Of a DNA stretch of 64,000 nucleotides, positions 8,315-16,370 are shown one piece after another. The position numbers and the translations under genes were made by a program. The DNA is from Saccharopolyspora flava (lineage in GTDB: Bacteria > Actinomycetota > Actinomycetes > Mycobacteriales > Pseudonocardiaceae): positions 62,001-126,000 of the forward strand of contig NZ_FOZX01000014.1 in assembly GCF_900116135.1 (NCBI RefSeq), given 5' to 3'. Position 1 is the stretch's first letter. Each line of letters begins with the position of its first letter. The notes below the pieces were generated by a model. It had not been told where the DNA came from, ran no database searches, and saw only the letters and a list, made by a program, of their open reading frames with translations.

Positions 8315-9037
8315 GTGCTCGTGACGGGTGATGCGTGGAACGTCGCGCTGAACATCATCGCCAGCGTGATCACGGGTTCGGCCGTGTGGCTGGCGACCAG
8401 GGCGCTGGCCTGGCGCAGGGTGCGGCGGATGCAGGTGTTCTTCGGCCTGACCGGCGGCGATGAGTGCCTGGTCGTCGTGCCCCGGCACGCCTCGTCGAAC
8501 CGCGGTTCCAGCGTGCACCGCAACGACGCGGCGGCGCTGCTGGAGCTGTCGACGGTGCTCGGTGACTGCCGCGCACGGCCCGAGGTCGTCTTCCACGACG
8601 ACGTCTACCAGGGCGCGGCCGACAAGGCCGAGTTCTGCATCGGCGGCCCCGACGCCAACCAGCGCACCGCCGCCCACCTGCGCTCCGCGGTGCCGAACCT
8701 GCGGCACGCGCTGCACGAGGACGACCCGGAAGGCCTCGCGATCAGCGTCGGCGAGCACCGCTTCCCGGTCGAGAAGGGGCGCGCGGAGTACGTCGCGCTG
8801 GCCAAGATCCAGCGGGACCGCGACGACAAGCCGGCGTTCCTGATCTGCGGCCAGACCTCGGTCAGCAACCGCGCCGCCGCCCGCTACCTCCAGCGCAACC
8901 GCGCCCGCCTCATGCGGAACCACGGCCTGCGCAAGCGCTTCTGCCTCATCCTGCGAGTCGTCGAACCCGACGTCTACGGCCCCAGCGTCGTCGAACTCGC
9001 CCACGACGCCACGTCCGAGGCCTTCACGGCGTCGTGA
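8315..9037 (+). CDS. Membrane-anchored protein of unknown function
   Basis: 240 residues. One N-terminal membrane helix (about 9-27, ALNIIASVITGSAVWLATRA) is followed by a basic RRVRR stop-transfer, then a soluble cytoplasmic domain. That domain has FFGLTGGDECLVVVPRHASS, FHDD and IGGPDANQRTAAHL, which gives it the feel of a Rossmann-like or SLOG-like nucleotide-binding fold. The family is widespread in actinobacteria without a known role, in my recollection. The GTG start at 8315 places the membrane helix at the N-terminus. Confidence 0.65.
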   Translation: MLVTGDAWNVALNIIASVITGSAVWLATRALAWRRVRRMQVFFGLTGGDECLVVVPRHASSNRGSSVHRNDAAALLELSTVLGDCRARPEVVFHDDVYQGAADKAEFCIGGPDANQRTAAHLRSAVPNLRHALHEDDPEGLAISVGEHRFPVEKGRAEYVALAKIQRDRDDKPAFLICGQTSVSNRAAARYLQRNRARLMRNHGLRKRFCLILRVVEPDVYGPSVVELAHDATSEAFTAS

Positions 9038-9176
9038 CCTGGCGCTCTGGGCCATCCGGGTGGCGCGGGAGTCACCGAGGAGGCAGTTCGTTCGCGGTAT
9101 CGGGGAAAACGGCCCTGTGGCGCGCTGTCCGGGAATAGCCTCGATGCGGTAGTGAGCTGCGTCCTAGGAGTGGCAC

Positions 9177-10385
9177 ATGCCTGAAGCCCCGGACATTCTC
9201 TCGCCCGAGTTCAACGCCGATCCGTATCCCGCCTATCGCGTTCTGCGCGAGCACCATCCGCTCTTGTGGCACGAACCGATGCAGAGCTACGTGGTGTCGC
9301 GGTACGAGGACGTCGCCAAGGCGTTCCGCGATCCGGTGTTCACCAGCAACAACTACGAGTGGCAGCTGGAACCGGTGCACGGCGGCAAGACGATCCTCCA
9401 GCTCGATGGCCGCGAGCACGCACGGCGCAGGGCGCTGGTGGCACCGGCGTTCCGCGGTGACGAGCTGCGCGAGAGGTTCGAGCCGTTGATCGAACGCAAC
9501 GCGGCCGAACTCATCGACGAGTTCCGCTCTGCCGGACAGGTCGATCTGGTCGAGCAGTTCGCACGCCGGTTGCCGGTCAACGTCATCGTCGACATGCTCG
9601 GGCTGGACAAGGCCGATTACGGGCGTTTTCAGCGCTGGTACACCTCGATCATCGGTTTCCTGGGCAATCTCACGCAGGATCCGGACGTGGTGGCGGACGG
9701 TCTGCGCACGTCCGAGGAATTCGCCGCCTACCTCATCCCGATCATTCAGCAGCGCCGCGAGAACCCGGGCGACGACCTGCTTTCCCGGATGTGCCTGGCG
9801 GAGGTCGACGGAACCCGGATGACCGACCAGGACATCAAGGCGTTCTGCAGCCTGCTGCTGGCTGCGGGCGGGGAGACCACGGACAAGGCCATCGCGGGCG
9901 TGTTCCGCAACCTGCTGGCGCATCCGGCGCAGCTCGCCGCGGTGCGCCAGGACCGCACGCTGATCCCGCAGGCCTTCGTCGAGACCCTGCGCTACACGCC
10001 CCCGGTGCACATGATCATGCGTGAACCGGCCGAGGACGTGACCTTCTCGGGCGGCACCGTACCTGCGGGAAGCACCGTCACCGTCCTGATCGGCGCGGCC
10101 AACCGGGACGCCGAACACTTCGCCAACCCGGACGACTTCGATCTCTTCCGGGAGGACCTCGACACCGGCAACGCGTTCTCCGCCGCGGCGAATCATCTGG
10201 CGTTCGCACTCGGCCGGCACTTCTGCGTGGGTGCGCTGCTGGCCAAAGCCGAGGTGGAGATCGGCGCGAACCTCCTGCTCGACGCGATGCCCGACCTGCA
10301 CGCCGCAGAACCCTCGAACGAGACCGGCGTCTTCACCCGAGGCCCCGACGCGCTGCGCGTGCGGTTCAGCCCCGTGGCGGCGTGA
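9177..10385 (+). CDS. Cytochrome P450
   Basis: 402-residue soluble bacterial P450. The I-helix oxygen-activation motif AAGGETTD is near 229-236, EXXR is ETLR followed by YTPP, and the heme ligand is Cys350 in FALGRHFCVG. It fits the usual size of class I bacterial P450s. The ATG at 9177 has AGGAG upstream. No ferredoxin or ferredoxin-reductase gene adjoins it, so redox partners must be elsewhere. The substrate is unknown; many such enzymes act in secondary metabolism, but no biosynthetic genes surround this one. Confidence 0.9.
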   Translation: MPEAPDILSPEFNADPYPAYRVLREHHPLLWHEPMQSYVVSRYEDVAKAFRDPVFTSNNYEWQLEPVHGGKTILQLDGREHARRRALVAPAFRGDELRERFEPLIERNAAELIDEFRSAGQVDLVEQFARRLPVNVIVDMLGLDKADYGRFQRWYTSIIGFLGNLTQDPDVVADGLRTSEEFAAYLIPIIQQRRENPGDDLLSRMCLAEVDGTRMTDQDIKAFCSLLLAAGGETTDKAIAGVFRNLLAHPAQLAAVRQDRTLIPQAFVETLRYTPPVHMIMREPAEDVTFSGGTVPAGSTVTVLIGAANRDAEHFANPDDFDLFREDLDTGNAFSAAANHLAFALGRHFCVGALLAKAEVEIGANLLLDAMPDLHAAEPSNETGVFTRGPDALRVRFSPVAA

Positions 10386-10420
10386 GACCGGGGGTCTCGC
10401 GCCTTGGGTGGGGTGGGGGA

Positions 10421-10436
10421 AGTTTTCATGAAAACT
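10421..10436. repeat. AGTTTTCATGAAAACT palindrome
   Basis: A 16-bp palindrome between the P450 stop (10385) and the convergent reductase stop (10445). The flanks read GGA on the left and GCGCC on the right. It may act as a bidirectional terminator. Confidence 0.85.
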
Positions 10437-10444
10437 GCGCCCGT

Positions 10445-11023
10445 TCACGACGAGGGCAGAACCCGGTAGTGCAGGTGCGTGACACCGGGCGCGTCGAGCA
10501 CGCGGGTGAGCTCGAACTCGACGTGGTCGGTTCCGAACAGCCGGCGCCCGCCACCGAGGACGACCGGGACCAGGTGGATCTCCAGCTCGTCGAGCAGGCC
10601 CTCGCGCAGCAGCGACTGCGCGAGGGAAGCGCCGTGCACCATCACGTTCGCGTCGGCGGCGGCCGCCTTGGCCTCGCGCATCGCGCTCGCGACGTCGGGG
10701 ACGTAGTGCACCCAGCCGCTCCGTGGCTCCGGAGGCGTGCCGCGGGTGGGCACGAAGATCGGCACTCCGTGGTGGTCGCCGTCCCAGCGCCCGGCGTAGT
10801 CGAAGGTCTTGCGCCCGACGACGACAGCACCCGTCGCCATCACCTCGGCGAACACCCGCCCGCTCACCCCCGGCGGATCGAAGTGCGGATACCCCGCGAC
10901 GGGCTCGCCGAGCCACTCGTGCAGCCGAAGCCCGCCGACACCGAGCCCGTTGCCCGGCCCGTCCCCAGGCCCGGCGATGAACCCGTCCAACGACATCGAC
11001 ATGTACAACACCGACTTCGCCAT
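10445..11023 (-). CDS. RibD C-terminal/DHFR-like reductase
   Basis: 192 residues. The N-terminus KSVLYMSMSLDGFIAGPGD is the RibD-C/DHFR-family signature. VVGRKTFD is near residues 65-72, VMVHGASLAQ at about 128-137, and HLVPVVLGGGRRLFG near the end. The family uses NADPH to reduce pterin- or flavin-like substrates, but many paralogues have other roles. ATG 11023 has GAGGGG upstream. It is not in the riboflavin operon at 47.3 kb, so it is a stand-alone paralogue. Confidence 0.82.
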   Translation of the reverse strand: MAKSVLYMSMSLDGFIAGPGDGPGNGLGVGGLRLHEWLGEPVAGYPHFDPPGVSGRVFAEVMATGAVVVGRKTFDYAGRWDGDHHGVPIFVPTRGTPPEPRSGWVHYVPDVASAMREAKAAAADANVMVHGASLAQSLLREGLLDELEIHLVPVVLGGGRRLFGTDHVEFELTRVLDAPGVTHLHYRVLPSS

Positions 11024-11162
11024 GCCGCCCCTCCAGCCTCGGGTGTGTCGAGGTAGACCAGCCAAGCCGAAGGAACTCATCGGTGCAGGTCGCCCACCGA
11101 AGCACGCCCTCGCGCTCGCGGTCGCCGCCGTGGTCACCGACGGAGCGGCGCCGCGCTGAGTC

Positions 11163-11232
11163 GGACAGTTTTTCCTCGAATCACCCATGATCAATGTCCG
11201 TTTTGCCCGGACAATTCGAGGAAAAACTGTCC
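11163..11232 (+). repeat. 70-bp intergenic element, copy 2
   Basis: 70 bp with perfect ends GGACAGTTTTTCCTCGAAT and its inverted copy near 11214-11232 (19-bp arms). The centre holds CACCCATGATCAATGTCCG. This copy shows the longest perfect arms of the set. Confidence 0.9.
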
Positions 11233-11275
11233 CCTCCGCAGCCCACCCGTTCGCGCGCTGTGGTGGGGGGAGGGA

Positions 11276-11291
11276 AGTTTTCATGAAAACT
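11276..11291. repeat. AGTTTTCATGAAAACT palindrome
   Basis: The same 16-bp palindrome as at 10421, again preceded by GGA and followed by GCGCC. It lies 43 bp after the 70-bp element. Confidence 0.85.
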
Positions 11292-11466
11292 GCGCCCAAA
11301 ATGACGGTGGTCGAATGGTCAAGGAAGTCCCCCGTGCGCGTGCTGGGCCGAAACCGCAAGAGCACAGGTGGCCGGCGGGAGGCGGCTTCGACCGGGACCA
11401 CATCATGGGTGGCGGACTGGTGAGCGCCGCTCCGGAGGTGCGGCGGAAAGGACGGCTGGGGAGCGG

Positions 11467-11760
11467 ATGGTTTCGAGCATCGGCGGGATCGTGTTCGCGC
11501 TGGTCATGCTGTGGGTGGCTGGTGAGCGCGTGATGGCGCGGTTCCAGCGGCCGGGGCGTGGGGTTGCGTCGGTTCGACGAGATCTGGCGGGGCGACGGTC
11601 GCTGGAGGGAGAGGTCCACGTCGTCGTGTGGAAGGCCCATCCGCTGTCGGATCACATGATCAAGGAGCTCGCCACCAGCGAGGGGTTCAAGTTCGTGGAC
11701 GAGTCCAGCCTCCACGGCAGCCGGGTGTTGCGGTTCGTGCCGCCGCGGAAGGGGATCTGA
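11467..11760 (+). CDS. Small membrane protein with a single repeat domain
   Basis: 97 residues. One membrane helix at about 3-22 (SSIGGIVFALVMLWVAGE), then a cytoplasmic domain whose core is HPLSDHMIKELATSEGFKFV ending in VLRFVPP. That pattern recurs twice in the neighbour at 11762. GGGGAG lies upstream of ATG 11467. The two genes are separated by one base, so they are translationally coupled. Function unknown; a small membrane sensor or adaptor pair is one possibility. Confidence 0.7.
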   Translation: MVSSIGGIVFALVMLWVAGERVMARFQRPGRGVASVRRDLAGRRSLEGEVHVVVWKAHPLSDHMIKELATSEGFKFVDESSLHGSRVLRFVPPRKGI

Positions 11761-11761
11761 G

Positions 11762-12613
11762 TTGTCGGAAGAACTCGTCCACGACATCGGCCTGTGGCTG
11801 CTGATCCCGTCGATCGTCCTGTTCACCGTGATCGTCACGGCAACGGCGCTGGGAACGCCGAGCGAGATCCGGTTTCGACGCAAGGAACGGCAATTGGCTC
11901 GGCTGCAGCAGGCCGCGGACCAGTGCGAAAACCAGGTCTTCGAGATCGACTGGTTCGACTACCGGGAGATCCCGAAACCCGAGATCCTCGCCGTGCTGCG
12001 CGAGCACGGTTGGGGCTATCAGGACGATGACCTGGGCGAAGCGGGCTGGCTGCTGCGCTTCGTCCCGGCAGAAGACCGGGACGCCAACGGCAAGGAAGAC
12101 GCTCAACGTCGACTCCGAGCCGACCTCCGCGACGCCGAGATGGACGTTCGCGGCGCCTATCACCTCGACACGTCGCAGTACGCGCCCCTCTCATACCCGG
12201 AGATCAGGGGAATCGTCCGAGCCGCAGGTCTGACCGTGGCCACGAACACCCGCACCGCGGTGGGGCGCACGCTGGTCTTGTCCAAGCCGCAGACAACGGT
12301 CCTGTCCAGCAGCGATGGCCCGTTCAAGCCGAAAGCGACACTGCCGAGCAGGGACCTCGACCGGGTCCGCGAACGACAGCGAGTCTGGGCCAAGCAGTTC
12401 AACCGCCAGGTCGGCCTGGCCTTCCTGCACGGATTCATCGGCCTGTTCGCCCTCGCCGCAGCGCTGACGTCCGAACCCGCTGACGGCACCGGTCACTACC
12501 TCGCGTGGGCACTGGCGACCGTCGCGCTGCTGCTGTTCATCCGGGCAGTGCTGAAGGGCCTGGACGTGCGCCGGAAGCGCTGGGACGAACTCGGCCACCT
12601 ACTGGAACGCTAG
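11762..12613 (+). CDS. Membrane protein with two repeat domains
   Basis: 283 residues starting at TTG 11762, one base after the upstream stop. An N-terminal helix (about 8-30) is followed by two copies of a 45-residue domain: one around IPKPEILAVLREHGWGYQ ending LLRFVP, and one around LSYPEIRGIVRAAGLTV ending LVLSKP. Two more helices lie near 218-265. So the pair of genes together carry three copies of the domain, two here and one in the 97-residue partner. I know no named family for it. Confidence 0.68.
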   Translation: MSEELVHDIGLWLLIPSIVLFTVIVTATALGTPSEIRFRRKERQLARLQQAADQCENQVFEIDWFDYREIPKPEILAVLREHGWGYQDDDLGEAGWLLRFVPAEDRDANGKEDAQRRLRADLRDAEMDVRGAYHLDTSQYAPLSYPEIRGIVRAAGLTVATNTRTAVGRTLVLSKPQTTVLSSSDGPFKPKATLPSRDLDRVRERQRVWAKQFNRQVGLAFLHGFIGLFALAAALTSEPADGTGHYLAWALATVALLLFIRAVLKGLDVRRKRWDELGHLLER

Positions 12614-12658
12614 CGGGACGGCGTTGTTGTGACTCGAGCTGTCGTGTGAGACCGGGCG

Positions 12659-12973
12659 TCACCCGAGGCCTGCGTTCACAACCACTGCGCTCACAAAGAT
12701 CAGGGCGATCGCGAGCAGCAGCCAACCGGCTTTGGCCAGTTGCTGGCGTGGAGTGGCTTCGGCTACCGATCGTGTCTGGTGGTCGAGGGACTCCATCCGG
12801 AGAATGCAGGCCAAGGCTGCGATCCAGAGCGCCGCAGCGGGCAGGAATGCCCAGTGAAACGCAAAACCGGCGATGAGCAGCCCTGCGCAGATCGGGGCGA
12901 AGGTCGCGATCCACGCTACTCGAAGCCAGCGTCGTCGGGTGGGTTTCGCAGGAGGTGTGGACTGCGGTGGCAT
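12659..12973 (-). CDS. Small membrane protein (104 aa)
   Basis: Three hydrophobic stretches (about 20-38, 43-60 and 82-101), with a basic N-terminus KPTRRRWLR and a cytoplasmic loop MESLDHQTRSVAEATPRQQ. It converges on the membrane protein at 12613 and is divergent from the type VII gene at 13064. No family recognised. Confidence 0.55.
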   Translation of the reverse strand: MPPQSTPPAKPTRRRWLRVAWIATFAPICAGLLIAGFAFHWAFLPAAALWIAALACILRMESLDHQTRSVAEATPRQQLAKAGWLLLAIALIFVSAVVVNAGLG

Positions 12974-13063
12974 AGCGTCCTTCCCGTTTCGTGCCGGCGC
13001 GTCGCTTCGACCGGTAGCCTACGTGGTTGCGCTCGCGTGATCGCAGAGAGAGGGAGGAGTTGT

Positions 13064-13372
13064 ATGGGGTTTCGAGTGCAGCCTGAGGGGCTCGACACGT
13101 ATGCGTCCTTGCTGAAGGGACTACAAGACGATTTGAAGACGGCACAGGATTACCTGAACCAACACCTCTCGTATGACTATGGCGACGCTCGGATGTTCGC
13201 GACGATTGCCAACGCGAACAATGCCACCAAAGCTGCAGTCGGGGACAACCTGAAGCATCTGGATCAACTTTTGTCTGCATCGGCGGGTGAGTTGGTGAAG
13301 TCGGCGAACATGTATCGCGAGACCGATGCGAACGAAGAACGCCGACTTGATGAAACTTACCCCAGCTCGTAG
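13064..13372 (+). CDS. WXG100/EspB-like type VII secretion target
   Basis: 102 residues, all helical, without a signal peptide. It begins MGFRVQPEGLDTYASLLKGL and is of ESX-target size, but the usual WXG is replaced by YDYGD in the inter-helix turn (about residues 36-41). A YxxxD/E-type signal may be YRETD near residue 86. GAGGGAGG precedes ATG 13064. It starts a three-gene run to 14537 with unusually A/T-rich codons, which suggests transfer. No ESX ATPase or EccB-E gene is in the window, so export would rely on an apparatus elsewhere. Confidence 0.65.
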   Translation: MGFRVQPEGLDTYASLLKGLQDDLKTAQDYLNQHLSYDYGDARMFATIANANNATKAAVGDNLKHLDQLLSASAGELVKSANMYRETDANEERRLDETYPSS

Positions 13373-13390
13373 AAATTAAGGATTCCGGTG

Positions 13391-14107
13391 ATGAGTGAAC
13401 CGAAGGCGAAGCTTGTTGATCCGGTCGCGGAGCAGGCTATTCCGGATGCGATCGACAAGGCGCTGTCGTTCCCGGACTTTTTCAGTCTAGGGCACTGGGT
13501 GTACATCTTTATTGATCAGGTCTCTGGTGTCAATCCTGCGGAGTGGGTCGCTAAGGAACTTGCCGGCAATTGGGAGGCTGTTGCTAAGGCTGGCGATGCG
13601 CTTAAAAATTTGAGCAAGTTCCACGAGGCCTGCGCTGCTGAGATCGAGCATGGTAGCGCTGACATGTTGAAGGTTTGGGAAGGGAATGCCGCATCAGCAG
13701 CTGGCAAGTACTTTGAGGATCTGTCTAAGTCGTTGCGCGACCAGATTTCAGCTCTAGAGAAGGTTGGTGTGCAGTTCGAGCAGGCAGCTTACGGGGTGTG
13801 GGCTACTGCAAAGACGATGGTCAGCTTGTTGGAGATGCTGTTCGATCTCGCGATCGGATTTGTTATCGAAGCGGCAGCCACTGCGGCGAGCAGCTGGACG
13901 GGAATTGGCGCCATTGCGGGGGGAAGCGCGATGGTGCTCACGATTGCCCGAGCTGTACAAGTCTGGATGGATATCTGCAAGTACCACGGTATGGCTTGGA
14001 ACCTGTGTACCGGCGCCAGCGGAATCATTGCTGGCCTCCTGGGAAACCTGCACGGCTTCCAAGACCACCCCCTGCCTGCAGGGGCGTACGACCACCCTGG
14101 AGCATGA
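13391..14107 (+). CDS. WXG100-like type VII effector candidate
   Basis: 238 residues. The first 130 are helical, with the WXG motif in LKVWEGNAA near residue 94. A hydrophobic segment around 145-195 (LFDLAIGFVIEAAATAASS and AIAGGSAMVLTIARAV) could form two membrane helices, as in membrane-acting or pore-forming toxins. The C-terminus is Pro/Gly-rich. The ATG at 13391 is preceded by a GTG at 13388. It is followed after 1 base by the 142-residue gene, so the two are coupled. A toxin role is inference. Confidence 0.6.
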   Translation: MSEPKAKLVDPVAEQAIPDAIDKALSFPDFFSLGHWVYIFIDQVSGVNPAEWVAKELAGNWEAVAKAGDALKNLSKFHEACAAEIEHGSADMLKVWEGNAASAAGKYFEDLSKSLRDQISALEKVGVQFEQAAYGVWATAKTMVSLLEMLFDLAIGFVIEAAATAASSWTGIGAIAGGSAMVLTIARAVQVWMDICKYHGMAWNLCTGASGIIAGLLGNLHGFQDHPLPAGAYDHPGA

Positions 14108-14108
14108 C

Positions 14109-14537
14109 ATGACGAACCCCGAGTCCGAGCCAATTCTTGATATTGCGCGTGGCGACCAGGCGCGTTCGCGCCATCTTCGTGATTCATTGCAGTTGTTGCG
14201 CGGAAAGGTCGATAACCCAGAATTTCGTAGGCTTGTAGACGATGTGCTTGCAGGCAAAGCAAGTCTTCGCGAGGTGGCTCAGACTGCGGCCTTCGGTAAA
14301 GCGGTTGCTCCCCTGGCTCAACAGGCGGTTGACCGTATGAACGAGATGACCGAGGTCGAAAGAGAAGAACTCGCCAACGAAGGTGAACTACAATTCAATG
14401 AGCTCCGCCGAAACCTTGCCTCGGGGCCCGAATCGGGCAGGGCTGCTAAGCGTGAAACTTCCCCTAGCATTGAGGAAGAAGACGAGGATCTCAGCCAAAT
14501 GAGCTTCCTCGAGGATCCCGGCAGCCGGGACCGGTAG
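14109..14537 (+). CDS. Acidic hypothetical protein, type VII gene partner
   Basis: 142 residues, soluble, helical, with a strongly acidic C-terminus (SIEEEDEDLSQMSFLEDP). It starts 1 base after the effector candidate. The middle part (NPEFRRLVDDVLAGKASLREV) resembles scaffold or chaperone helices. Possible roles are a dedicated chaperone or an immunity protein for the upstream product; no motif decides between them. Confidence 0.5.
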   Translation: MTNPESEPILDIARGDQARSRHLRDSLQLLRGKVDNPEFRRLVDDVLAGKASLREVAQTAAFGKAVAPLAQQAVDRMNEMTEVEREELANEGELQFNELRRNLASGPESGRAAKRETSPSIEEEDEDLSQMSFLEDPGSRDR

Positions 14538-14622
14538 TTGGCTGGCTCTGTCGAAATCGAGACGGTTCTGATTGGCGGGTTAGCCTGTGACTCACACACC
14601 TCCCAGGCCGCAGGGCAATCAC

Positions 14623-15141
14623 ATGTCCACGAACCACGAGTTCGTGCCGGCCTCACCTGCGTTCGTTGGTCGCGTCCGGAACACCACTCGGTTGGTAGGC
14701 GCCCTGTCGGTCCTTGCGGTCGGGATCGTGATGATCGGAATTGCGGTGAGCGGTTTCATGCTGCTGCCGGTGGCTCCGGCTTCCGCGATCTTCACCGTTT
14801 TTATGGGGTGGCTGGCCGGAGCGTTCGCCATCTGCTCGGCTCTTTCGCTGGCCAGTGGTTCCTCGTGCGTCAACACGGGGGCGTTCAACCTGACCTTTGC
14901 GCGACGGACTCGGAGCACGCTTCTTTTCCTGGCGGTCGCCTCGATCCTCCCGTCTGGAATCGCCCTGCTCATCCTCGTTGCGACCGGAATCTCGTCAGGC
15001 GGGCTGTCACCGGCAGCCGCGGTATGCCTCGTCCTCGTTTTGTGCCCGTTCGTGGTGTCGATGATCGACATGATGGTGGGGCGGCGCCTGCTCGATCCGA
15101 ACAAGGTGGTCGTCGGTCCGTACGGAACACCACAGCGGTGA
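14623..15141 (+). CDS. Integral membrane protein
   Basis: About 172 residues from ATG 14623, with four hydrophobic segments near residues 22-48, 52-75, 95-120 and 128-148. A GTG at 14587 would add 12 residues and cannot be excluded. The codon bias returns to the G/C-rich norm after the type VII genes. No family recognised. Confidence 0.55.
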   Translation: MSTNHEFVPASPAFVGRVRNTTRLVGALSVLAVGIVMIGIAVSGFMLLPVAPASAIFTVFMGWLAGAFAICSALSLASGSSCVNTGAFNLTFARRTRSTLLFLAVASILPSGIALLILVATGISSGGLSPAAAVCLVLVLCPFVVSMIDMMVGRRLLDPNKVVVGPYGTPQR

Positions 15142-15296
15142 CGCTCAACAGTTGGTCGATGGAGTTGACCGCATCAGGGCATTCGTGCCGATAGGCTGGC
15201 ATTTTGGGGCTGATCGGGCAGTCGGCTTCATTGGTCAATATGGGACGTGCTGCCCTTGACTTGAGTGCGACATTTTTCCGGAAGCGGGCAGGTGCG

Positions 15297-15608
15297 ATGA
15301 GTAGGGTGGAGCAGGTGTTGCCGCATGGTGAGTCAAATGGCGTTCTTGCGGCGTTTTTCGCGCTGGGTGCTGCGGTTACGGTGTTTTCCTCGGTTCTTGT
15401 GGGAATCCTGTTGATCGTGTTTTTGGCGATCATCATGCTCTTCGGATGGGTTCCGTACGTCGCAGTCGGTACAGCGCTGGTGCTGTTCGGGCGCCGACGT
15501 AGCCGGATGCGCTGGTTCGGTGTTGGCATGGCAGTTGCGGCGCTGGTGCTCGCCGATGGCGGTGAGCACGTACACGACGGGCCAGTGATCAGGCCTTCTT
15601 GTCGTTGA
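15297..15608 (+). CDS. Small membrane protein
   Basis: 103 residues from ATG 15297, which has CAGGTG just upstream; in-frame starts at 15204 and 15240 lack a ribosome site. Two hydrophobic stretches lie at about 15-45 (VLAAFFALGAAVTVFSSVLV) and 46-85. The last 12 residues look like read-out rather than conserved sequence. Function unknown. Confidence 0.45.
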   Translation: MSRVEQVLPHGESNGVLAAFFALGAAVTVFSSVLVGILLIVFLAIIMLFGWVPYVAVGTALVLFGRRRSRMRWFGVGMAVAALVLADGGEHVHDGPVIRPSCR

Positions 15609-15727
15609 TCGCCGCTGGGGGTTGCCGGTCGTTCTGGGGGATCGTGAGCTGGCGGACTCCGCGGCCTTCTGGGGGAGGCCCGTGGCTGATCAGTACTCCC
15701 GGAGTTGTCAGCGTGGGTGTTCGGGGT

Positions 15728-15753
15728 GGCGCAGTTTTCATGAAAACTGCGCC
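15728..15753. repeat. Perfect palindrome with TTTTCATGAAAA core
   Basis: A 26-bp perfect palindrome with GGCGCAG outer arms. It supplies the last residues (AQFS) and the stop of the remnant reading frame on the minus strand. Confidence 0.88.
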
Positions 15754-15860
15754 TCGACAAGACCGCGGGAGGTTGCGGCGTAGATCGATCCGCGCTCGCT
15801 GATCAGCTGATTGCTGTCCTGCTCTGCGGAGAGGTCCGGCTTGGTAGCATCCGTCCTGCT
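15738..15860 (-). pseudogene. Remnant of the lipoprotein gene at 16464-17060
   Basis: On the minus strand this encodes TDATKPDLSAEQDSNQLISE followed by RGSI, closely matching TDAEPDLSAAQDSYQLNSE and RGSI in the lipoprotein at 16464. Nothing of the N-terminal half or signal peptide is left, and the frame runs into the palindrome for its stop. The DNA match covers about 15783-15845 against 16707-16770. It is a decayed paralogue or a partial duplication. Confidence 0.65.
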
Positions 15861-15908
15861 GCGAGCGCGACCTACGACACCAGCGGATTGACCAAGGAAA
15901 GTAGGTAG

Positions 15909-16370
15909 ATGAAGCGCCAGAAGATTTTTTTCGATGTTCGGGTCGACACCGGCGAGGAGACGCTGGAACAGGTTGCGGCCCGCGTGGGGGAAGCATTGAA
16001 CTGCTCCTTCGACGAAGGTGAGTACCAGCGCTGGTACGCGCAAGTTGCAGAGCTGTTCGGCCTCAAGCTCCACGTTGCTGGCGTAGCGGGCATTGGTGGT
16101 AAGGACGTGGCGAAACTCGTCGGGAGCGTGGCTGAGAAAGGTTTCCGCTACGCTCCTGACGGCAGTGGTTTCGCCGAATTTGATCAAGTCGACATCAGCG
16201 CCTACATCGTCGATCTGCTGACCATTCGAACCGGGCTCCAGTGGTACCAGCCGACCCGCGAAGACCGCGCGGCTGAGCGCGAGGCGGCGGGCCGATTCGA
16301 TGACTTCCTGGGGCAGGCCGGCCCTCAGGGGTGGACTCGCGATGACGAGGAGAAGTTCGGCGACTGGTGA
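15909..16370 (+). CDS. Hypothetical protein (153 aa), possible immunity protein
   Basis: A soluble protein without a signal peptide, beginning MKRQKIFFDVRVDTGEETLE and ending DDEEKFGDW. It is rich in acidic and aromatic residues, a style common in immunity proteins of polymorphic toxin loci, but no motif confirms this. It lies between near-identical 21-bp direct repeats (15751-15771 and 16435-16455), with a paralogue fragment on one side and the intact lipoprotein gene on the other. So it may have been inserted or been part of a duplication. Confidence 0.55.
   Translation: MKRQKIFFDVRVDTGEETLEQVAARVGEALNCSFDEGEYQRWYAQVAELFGLKLHVAGVAGIGGKDVAKLVGSVAEKGFRYAPDGSGFAEFDQVDISAYIVDLLTIRTGLQWYQPTREDRAAEREAAGRFDDFLGQAGPQGWTRDDEEKFGDW

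Larger units (their letters stand above)
11024..11466. other. Intergenic region carrying two repeat elements
   Basis: This gap between the reductase start and the next gene holds the 70-bp element at 11163-11232 and the short palindrome at 11276-11291. I see no other gene. It probably contains divergent promoters, none of which I can pick out with confidence. Confidence 0.5.
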
